The notes under the pieces were generated by a model. The model was given only the letters and a program-made list of their open reading frames with translations, was not told where the DNA came from and made no database searches. A program made the translations under genes and the position numbers. From Symbiodinium natans (taxonomy: Eukaryota; Sar; Dinophyceae; Suessiales; Symbiodiniaceae), in contig CAJNDS010000491.1 of the NCBI GenBank assembly GCA_905221605.1, positions 372,001 through 436,000 on the forward strand: a stretch of 64,000 nucleotides of DNA, read 5' to 3'. Below are positions 56,442 to 64,000 of this stretch, piece by piece (the stretch's first letter is position 1; every line of letters begins with the position of its first letter).

Positions 56442-57778
56442 ATGTCGCTGAAGCTGCAGAAGCGGCTTGCCGCATCCATCCTGGGATGCGGCAAGAACCG
56501 CGTATGGCCTGGGCCTAACTTTTTCGACGTGTGTTTCCGTCTTGGTTCAGGAGTCTTCGGGTTTTGCGGCTTTCTTTTGGGTGCAGGAAGTGGAACTACG
56601 CAGCTACACATCTGCCGAACTCTGCAGAGTGTTGTGGAGTCTGCATGTTCCGCCCTCAAGGCTGGACCCCAACGAGACCAATGAGCTTTCCATGGCCAAC
56701 TCGCGCTTCAACATCAGGCGCGGTCCCAAGCGCTTGTGAACAGAGTCGCAAGGTTCGGGATGTGGTGGAGTGAGTTGATGCGTTTGAGGAAGATGATCAA
56801 GGACGGCCTGATCATCCGCAAGGCGGTGAAGATGCACTCGCGCTCCCGGGTGCGAAAGAACTTGGAGGCCAAGCGCAAGGGCCGACACACCGGCATCGGA
56901 AAGCGAAAGGGTACCCGTGAGGCACGAATGCCCACGAAGGTGCTGTGGATGCGCCGCCAGCGCGTCCTGCGCCGTCTCCTGCGCAAGTACCGACAGCAGA
57001 AGAAGATCGACAAGCGAATCTACCACTACTTCTACCGCCACGCCAAGGGTAACTGCTACAAGAACAAGCGCGTGCTGATGGAGGCCATCCATGCCAAGAA
57101 GACCGAGAAGATGAAGGAGAAGGCCTTGCAGGAGCAGTCCGAGGCACGCAAGGAGAAGGCGCGCCTGGCCAAGGAGAAGAAGCTCCTGACGCTCGATTGC
57201 ACAACGCTTTTGGGGAGATGTGCGATCATGCCAGGTTTTCCTTTCGCATCCTACTGTCAGGAGCTTGTGCAAGTTTGGCTTGTGGTGTTGTCCTGACTCA
57301 GCAGGGGCTCAGCCTCCACGACACCTCACTGAACCAGGCCTTTCCCGAAGTCTCTAAGCCTAGTCTTCGGCCACCAAGGAAGAAGGCTGATGCCGCAAGG
57401 ACGGGGCTTCAGTGGCTTGCTCTTGCTCGGGGGGGCTGTTCCCATTGTAGCACGTTGGTTTAACATCCTATCCCTAAACCACGGGGATTCTTTGGCGATC
57501 GGACGTTGAGTGGCCCAGCACAGACCTTAGCAATCCGAAGCAGAAATCCTCAATTCCGATACGTTCTGTGACCCAACACTTCTGTGCCCTGAGCCCCACA
57601 GCGCCCCGGACCCTGAACCCTCAACTTTGAAGCCGAACCCCCCCCCCCCCCTCCCTCCCCCCTTACCCCGAAGCCCTTAAACGCCCAAAACCCTGAACCC
57701 TTAAACCCCAAAGAACCCGGCCCACACGCCCTCTCCAGGACCGAGGAGGAGGGCTGGCAGCAGGCGAAGAAGCGATAG
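56442..57778 (+). CDS. RPL19: Ribosomal protein eL19, tandem copy 3
   Basis: Exons 56442-56506, 56661-56717, 56789-57190, 57379-57399 and 57739-57778 give 585 nt, 194 residues plus TAG. This copy has a complete, uninterrupted start (ATG TCG CTG AAG CTG), lacking the intron that splits codon 4 in copy 1. Donors are GC (56507), GC (56718), GC (57191) and GA (57400); every acceptor is AG|G. The last intron splits [13 protein letters not shown], where copies 1 and 2 have continuous exon, so this copy has gained an intron there. It lacks the one that precedes AKKR in the others. The product is the 60S protein eL19; the C-terminal helix ([20 protein letters not shown]) is the long basic helix known for the family. 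This is the best candidate for an intact copy. Confidence 0.92.
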
Positions 57779-57787
57779 GAAGGCCTG

Positions 57788-57848
57788 GTGTTTAGGGTTT
57801 AGGGTTAAGGGTTTAGGGTTTAGGGTTCAGGGTTTAGGGTTTAGGGTT
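57788..57848. repeat. TTTAGGG array in the 3' flank of eL19 copy 3
   Basis: TTTAGGG units start ten bases after the stop codon. Confidence 0.9.
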
Positions 57849-57926
57849 CGAGCTTCATCGTGGGCCCAGCAAAAACCGTTTTCTCTCCCATCCTGAGAAG
57901 CTACACTCACCTTGAGATGTGTAACC

Positions 57927-58016
57927 TTGCGAAACTAGTGGACCCTAGTATGGACCCCCAAAATAGCAGGTCCTCTTATAATAACGACCCCAGTAAGGTA
58001 CCCCGAACTTCGGAAT
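57927..58016. mobile_element. Short palindromic repeat (MITE-like)
   Basis: TTGCGAAACTAGTGGACCC at the left and GGTACCCCGAACTTCGG at the right, with GACCCCCAAAATAG and CTTATAATAA inside. It is a diverged member of the 51737 family. Confidence 0.45.
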
Positions 58017-58029
58017 CCCCCATGTGGGG

Positions 58030-59960
58030 AAGATTGACCCTCCAAGGGACCCGGATCCGCGGGAAGGATTCGGACTCACTTCTGTAGGCTCGGGCGTCTT
58101 ACTTGGCAAGCTGTGAGCACAACGCTGGAAGACCTTTCCTTGCACCCACTGTGGCTTGCATGATCTTTGGAGAAGGTTGAGAGGTACATACCTAGGATTT
58201 TGTGTGTAAAAGCAGCTTGGGGCTTGGCTTTTGGAACGTTTGGGGTCTTTCATGTCGACTGGGGGATATCAGGGGAAACAAGGTTAACCCTAAACCCTGT
58301 CGCCAGGAGCCTACCTTGGGAGCGGGACGAGCAGCTCGGAGCGACCGAAAAGTGAGACTGCACGATCTGGGCTTGACAACAGGACTTGCACGCCGAACTA
58401 CACCCAAAGGTCTGGTCAAGACTCGGTAGGTTCCCCCAATTTAGGGTCCTTTATGTTCAGGCCCTGTCCCCACATCCCCCCAGTTGTTGTCATATCATAT
58501 CATGTACCCATTTTTTTGGATTCGTGCACTCCATTCTAGTCTATTGCCTTGCTGTGAAGACTGTTGCGCAGAACTCTACGGTAGTCTGTGTGCTCTCTCT
58601 TTTTGTCTGTTGTCTCTCTGTCTGCCTCTCCTTTTCTGTCTGCCTCTGTGTCCTCTCTCCTGACTCTCCCTTTCTCTGTCTCTCTGGCAGCCTCTCATGC
58701 CTCCAGTTGTGCATGCATGAGGCCATGGAGACCAGTATGCAATTTAGTGCTCAAGTGCGCGTTTCGCAAGCAATGTCCTGTAGGTTCTCCAGAATCGGGC
58801 GCCTGCAGTGTTAACACAGCCGCAGCTTGCAAACCTATGGCAGATGCTTAGTATCAGCGTGCGTGGCAATGAGATTAAGGCAATGAACCTTGTAAGCACT
58901 GACCTCCTTTCAACACAGAGCAGGCTACGATGTGATATTGGATAGACATGTTTCCTGGTGAACCAGAGATGGCATGCGCGGCTGGTGGATGTTGCTGCTG
59001 CTTGCTTGCTCTAGTTGAAGCCCGCAGCTTGCACGGCATATGGAGCAGTACGTTGCGCAAGGCCACTGTTTCTCCGCACGCAGGCCCAGATCAGGGCCGG
59101 CGTCTTAGAAGACAGAGCAAGGTGATGCCAGACGTACAAGCATGTGAGCGTCAGGCCGCCCAACAAGCATGCCGTGGTCAGGAAAGCGCTTCGTTGCCAC
59201 CCCCTCAGTGAGTCGGACCACGCCAGAGTGTGGCGCAGCTGCTGTGCAGCGAAGCTGCTGTCTGCTGCTGTGATCTGTCGTGTATGGCAGCTGCTGTGGG
59301 GGCATGTTGAGGTGTCACTACTTGTGGCCGCGAGCGGCGGCAAGCACGGGCCCATGACACTGGCCACTGACCGTGCTGAGAAGAGCTGACATGGCCAGGT
59401 CAGCAACGAGATACGCCCGAATCAAAAATCGCGACTTTGCTGCAACCCTCAAGGCGCTGCTAGCACCTCCGACACGTCCTTTTGCAGTGCCCAGGTATGG
59501 GGGCACTGCTACCTGCTTGACATATGGCGGGACGGAAGCGGCCAGGGTCTCATCATACGAAATGCGATGGTAAATTCCTTCGTGATGTGTTGGAACCGCT
59601 GGGTTGCAGAAGTTTTTTTTATGTTTATATTTTTGGATGCAAGAACCAGTTTTCTTGCAGAAAGCTCCTGTCAAATCGAGCTTTTCTTGTAGGTCTCTTG
59701 AATCAAAATGCATTTCAGATGATCTGTACTTCTGAAGTTTTTGGGTTGAATTTTGCTGTTCGCACACGTTGGGCCTGTGGAAAACGGACCACTGGCAGCT
59801 TGCATCTGTTGCTGGGGGACCAGCAGGGATGCTTGTTCGTTTTTCCGGCCTGAACTGCAGTGCTTGTATATGAAAAGTCCGTGCCAAAGCTCGAGTCCAA
59901 AATCGATTGCACATTAAATCGCAGAAGCCAAAGTGGGACACTGTCGGTATCCGTGTCTTT
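58030..59960. other. Spacer with CT-rich tract, no certain gene
   Basis: A degenerate (CT)n/(CTGT)n tract lies at about 58590-58700. Several overlapping frames exist around 59000-59570 on both strands. One minus frame has a hydrophobic stretch (TTACLLGGLTLTCLYVW) at about 59150-59225, but no splice-consistent gene could be built. Confidence 0.35.
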
Positions 59961-59965
59961 CACAG

Positions 59966-60352
59966 GAAGCCAATGGCAAATCGGGATGGGCACAGGTAGA
60001 CTACAGACGGATCCGAGAGAGCTTGCAAGGCGGCTTGTTCGACTTCGACGGACGACTGCGATCTTCGATGCTAGCCTGTTTCTGCCTTAGAGAACTGTTG
60101 CCGCAACAGCTGCTGCTTGCCATGTTGTTTTTGTCCTAGCAAGCGGTAGACGTGCTGCCTCGTTGCTGTGCGGATCCGAGGTTTGGAGGATGACAAGTTG
60201 ACGCCGGACGAGCTGGCAGCGATGGGCTTCATTTTCTCGCAAGGCCCGGAGATGCCCTCATCCCTCGACATTCTGAACCCTAAACTCCTGTGTCTGGCAA
60301 CTTGTCAGCTGCTGAGGAGCCAGCAGCGACTCCCCCTCCGAAGCGCGGCTGA
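59966..60352 (+). CDS. 3' end of an unidentified gene (three exons)
   Basis: Exon 59966-60029 (after TGTCTTTCACAG) reads EANGKSGWAQVDYRRIRESL. A GC-AG intron (60030-60180) joins in frame to exon 60181-60266 (LEDDKLTPDELAAMGFIFSQ and on). A GA-AG intron (60267-60316) then leads to EPAATPPPKRG and a TGA at 60350-60352. The two joins are frame-consistent and use the same AG|G acceptor as eL19, which supports the model. No family is recognised. Upstream exons are expected but not found. Confidence 0.45.
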
Positions 60353-61984
60353 CACAGATTCTGGCCTGGGCTGCCAGGTTGCACCGTGAGACATGGACCG
60401 GAGATCTGAGCTTCACTCGGAAGCAACAAGTTGTGATACATGTGGTGATCTTCAAGATGAGGTGGTGGGTGGAGGTTGGCAAGTGCTGGCCGTGGTGTCA
60501 TCTACGTTATGTTGTTTGCTGGGCGCTCATGCCTCAGAGAGGGTTCGGGCACGGATAACATGAGCCGTCAGTCACTCGTCTATGCTGGGCGAAACCGGCC
60601 ACCCATCAGACGCCAACGCCACTGTTGAGCTCTCGAATATTCTGTTTTTTGAAACCCTAAGATGCAAGGCCAGAATTCAGAATGATAAGACAGACCCCAA
60701 CAAGGAGCTGACCAAGCTGATTTCTGAAGCAACTGTTGCCTTAGCATGTCTCAGCCGCTTCGTTCTTGTTGCAACATCCCTTCCTTCAACGAGTGCAGCA
60801 GGAACTTGTTAACCAATTTGGACAGCGCAAGAGATCTCAGCAACTTTTGAACGACTGCATGCCGTCGGGCCTGCGGAAATGTTTTGCCGTGTTAAGATTC
60901 GATCGGCTCCTCTACTGCACGGCTGGCTGCAGCGGGCCTTTGTAGTTGAAATGCACGGGCCGATATGGCGGGCAACGCTTGTGGCAGTTTGCTTGCGCAG
61001 CGCTGCTCGGACGTCGTCTTTGAGTTCGACCTCTGACAAACAACGTGGGATTCGAGAATATTCCGACCCCAAAGCCTATGATGTCAAGGTATACAAAAGC
61101 ATTGCGGCGGCCTTGTGCAAGTGTGTTGTTGGCATGGCCCGAATGACGTCGCTGGCCGCGGGCATGTGGGTGGAGAGTGTGTGCTGACGCAAATGGAATG
61201 CTCGTCAGTGCTCCAGGGCGCGTGCAGGATAGATGGCTGGGAGATTGTTTCGGTTCTTGTGGCCCGCGCTCGAACAGAGGCGCGAAGTCCAATGCGGGGA
61301 CCTGCAGCGAAGGACCGTACGTGTCGTACGTGTCGAGGCGAGCACGGCGTTGGCACCGGACGGAATTCAGAGGGAAGGGCAGCCGGAGTCGACACAACAC
61401 AAACACGCGAAAGGGGAGGAAAAAATGGAAGCCAAAGGTAAGCCTGGGGTCGAGGGCAGGTGCGAGGTTCGCTGCAACACGGTCGCCAACGGTCCGGATG
61501 CGATTTGCTGCCATCCGTGGTGGCGTGTGCGCAGCTTGCGGTCGACAGCACGGTGCTCGGCGCAGTGTGGTCGCCACTCTTGTCGCAGCTCGGCACCAGT
61601 TCTTTAGTGTCGCCCGGCCCAGCATGCCGACGTAATCAGCTGACTGACCTCCGCTCCTGGCTTTCCGACTGCTTCGCGGCAATGTCAATGTTTCCGTTTT
61701 TTCTGCCAAAATGTTTTCTCTCTTTTCTATCATTCCTCTCCCGTCCATTTCATTTGGCGAAATTGCGCGCTGTCATCACGCCGTCCCTGCTCAGCGCAAC
61801 GGCGGCAGACGGCGTGGGGCTGGAGGGTCAGCAAACTCAACTTCGTTTTTTTTCTCGCGACTCCGGCTGCTCCGCGAACACACGCGATGGGGCCTGCATA
61901 GCTCCGTCCCGACTGGGGCGCGGGAGTTGGCGCCTTGTCGGGCTCGGTCCGTAGTGGTTGCGCGGTGGGGCCATCGTGGGTCAG

Positions 61985-62618
61985 CTACCAGGTAAGGCGC
62001 AGATGAAGACAGCAGACGCGCACAGCCAGCAAACAAGCAGCTCCGCCTTTTGTGCTACCGCGCTGCGACGTGCCTCCCGACGTTGGCGTCAAACTGTGGA
62101 GGTCAACTGCTCGGGCGGTCAGCACGCTTGGCTTGCTGGCCGTCCGACAGGACTCCTGCAAAAACTCTTCTGGGAGCGCGGCATCCCTGCCAGCGGCTTG
62201 TGACTGCTTCCACGGCCGCCCTGGCTGCTGCAGCAGCTGCCCTCTGTACCAGGTCATCATCTCCCTAGCGATTGTTTCCGCGCCAGCCCTTCTGTTTGCC
62301 ATGGCCCTTACCGCCAGTTTGCTTGCCACCGCTCGGCCTGCCGCCGGCCGACTTGCCGCGAGACGGGCCGCTACTGCGGCCGCGAGGCTCCGTTGGTTCC
62401 GCTCGCTCGGGCGCTGGGCTGCGAGACGGCGGCTCATAGACCATTGCATGGCATCCACTGCTGCGACCAAAAGCGCCAAGGTTGGTGGCACGGCCCAAGC
62501 CGGCAGCTTGTTCTTGCCATGCGCGCACTATCCGCTGCAGGCGGGCCACTTCCATGCATGGCCGGCAGCAGCGGCCTTCCACCTCGGCACGGGTGTGGCA
62601 TATTTTGCAAAGCAACAT
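61985..62618 (-). pseudogene. Zinc-knuckle ORF, possible retroelement ORF1 relic
   Basis: The minus frame 62618-62265 starts MLLCKICHTRAEVEGRCCRP (a C4 knuckle). It goes on with a helical segment (VARLQRIVRAWQEQAAG) and a basic Gly/Ser/Lys-rich tail, which resembles a nucleic-acid-binding protein. After its stop a different minus frame continues protein-like (MMTWYRGQLLQQPGRPWKQS), so a frameshift or intron separates them. Assignment to a non-LTR element is inference from composition and from the reverse-transcriptase relic nearby. Confidence 0.35.
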
Positions 62619-63239
62619 GTCAGAGTGATTGGCCTGTAGCCATCATGGGCATTGTGATTCGCGGCCCTTTTAAAGAGAGTGATCACAATCACGCAAGATC
62701 AAAAGTTGCTCACTACCGGATCAGCCCCTTCAAAACATGGTCAAACCCACTCCAAACCCCGTGCACAACCCTTTCGCTGGGGACGTCGCCCTTCCCCAAA
62801 ATCTTCTTCATTGGGCGCATGGCAACTTAACATCCGGGCCTGCAACACGCTTAAATATCTTCGCTGTTCAAAGCCCAAGCCTGCCAAAAGCTTTCATCTG
62901 CAATGTCTGGCAAACGACTCTGCGCAACCGCAGAAAACGTTAAAGCCACGTTGGTCAACTCCCCAGAGCTTGAAGCGTGACTCCTATCCACAGAAAACAC
63001 CAACAAAGACTCGCAGCTCAACTGACGGGCCAGCAGCATTGCCAGGACAAGTTACGGGGAAGTCGGGCGACCCCACTTTCAGGGCCGCAAAACACAAGCA
63101 ATTTTGGCTTCGCCAGGACGGGACTCCACAGTTGCAGTTCTGCCTCACTGCAGCGTTACAAAGACGAGCGTGCAGCTGCTTCGGACAAGCCCCCGCACGC
63201 TCAGCGCGACGCTGCCCAAAGTTACTAGAAAACTACGAT

Positions 63240-63760
63240 GTCGCGCTCATGTGTAGGCTGGTTTCCCCGCCACATCGGCACCAAGATGCCCCAGGCCTGG
63301 CGGAGAATCTGCTTCCGACGCCGCCCCCGGCGCCCACTTCTTGCCGAGGTTAGAAGCGATGCCGCATTCATCCGTGACGGTCCCTACGACCGCGTCCGGC
63401 GCAGCACTGTCATGACGCTGGCGAGGGCATCGTGCTGGCCAAAGGCGAAAAAATGCGACAAATAAGACTTTTCCAAGCGGTGGTAAAAGATGCACAACCA
63501 CTGTTCCCTGCATCGAAATCCATGTGCCGGCTGTGCCGGCGGCCCACACCACATTGATGAAATTTGCCAGCCGCGAGCCCAGAAAACGTTAGGGAAACAA
63601 AAACAAAGCATGCGCACGAAGGGCAGCAACTCTGGAGCAATCTCCTTCAACTTGCCGAGGAAGGCCTCGCGCGAGATGCTGTCGAAACCACACGGCATCG
63701 GCTCGCCCGTCTAGCGCCGCCCAGAGCATCCGTCCCTGCCCGCGGCTACGCAGCAGTCAC
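63240..63760 (-). pseudogene. Non-LTR retrotransposon reverse-transcriptase relic
   Basis: The minus strand reads GFDSISREAFLGKLKEIAPE followed by LLPFVRM, matching the region after the first catalytic Asp of LINE reverse transcriptases (xNAFxSISR type). Further along another frame reads CGIASNLGKKWAPG and PPGLGHLGADV, corresponding to the later NxxKT- and LG-type segments. The frame changes between them and no YxDD box could be found, so the copy is truncated and frameshifted. Confidence 0.45.
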
Positions 63761-64000
63761 GCTGGGCGGCGGCATGCGCAGCGCATACTGCGCACGAGCG
63801 ACACGCAAACAAGAAGGAGAAGCCAGGCGGCTTGCAGACGCACGTGTTCTTACAGCGCAAATGCCCGCATCGTTCAGCAGGCGGATGAACTTAGGCGTGA
63901 ACGCCTGCACCCCGCGGGACTTTGGCCCGGCGGACCAATTTGGTCACCGGAAGGGCCGCTGGAATCGGGACGAGTTGGTTCAGCAGCTTGTGCACGTAAA
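63761..64000. other. Unresolved window edge
   Basis: Probably the continuation of the retroelement relic on the minus strand (a frame with TPKFIRLLNDAGI is visible), but the similarity is too weak to call. Confidence 0.25.

Noticed and set aside
60912-61748. 278-codon minus-strand open frame
   Set aside because: Arg/Pro/Ala-rich low-complexity translation with equally long frames in the other five readings; no motif and no splice logic.

Overview
The window looks like nuclear DNA of a dinoflagellate, probably of the Symbiodiniaceae type. Four things point there: many interstitial TTTAGGG/CCCTAAA arrays; introns with GT, GC and apparently GA donors and an AG|G acceptor; a head-to-tail array of three ribosomal protein eL19 genes; and GC-rich mini-exons of about 40-80 nt. 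No rRNA, tRNA, CRISPR or bacterial operon structure was seen.

Layout. 0.6-6.9 kb (+): short exons of an Ala/Glu/Gln-rich coiled-coil protein. 6.7-7.8 kb: telomere-type repeats in both orientations. 11.1-14.0 kb (+): a multi-exon gene resembling a GT-B glycosyltransferase. 15.1 kb (+) and 17.2 kb (-): isolated exons. 19.4-24.4 kb: three tandem-repeat blocks (about 410 bp, about 145 bp and about 30 bp units). 24.4-42.2 kb: an island of different texture, less GC-rich by eye and free of TTTAGGG arrays, with large minus-strand genes. 42,248-42,347: a 100-N scaffold gap. 42.35-44.7 kb: an extremely AT-rich satellite with a 480-bp higher-order repeat. 45.7-50.8 kb (+): a second coiled-coil mini-exon gene ending in a zinc ribbon. 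52.2-57.8 kb (+): the three eL19 copies. 60.0-60.35 kb (+): the 3' end of an unidentified gene. 62-63.8 kb (-): decayed non-LTR retrotransposon pieces.

The most interesting object is in the island. Three minus-strand exons (34071-33922, 33818-28614, 28504-27086) join in frame through a GC-AG and a GT-AG intron into one protein of about 2257 residues. In order it carries a PD-(D/E)XK nuclease, an SF3 (D5-like) helicase, a candidate DNA polymerase palm, a papain/OTU-like cysteine protease, a C2H2 finger and a DDE-type transposase. This suggests a large self-replicating DNA transposon packed into one polyprotein. Its upstream neighbour (969 codons) repeats a segment that follows the helicase, now joined to F-box and RING-like motifs. 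Further relics of the same kind (a duplicated DGPFW module, a Cys-rich fragment) lie upstream, up to the gap.

Gene models are by-eye splice predictions. Exon limits in the coiled-coil and glycosyltransferase-like genes are approximate.
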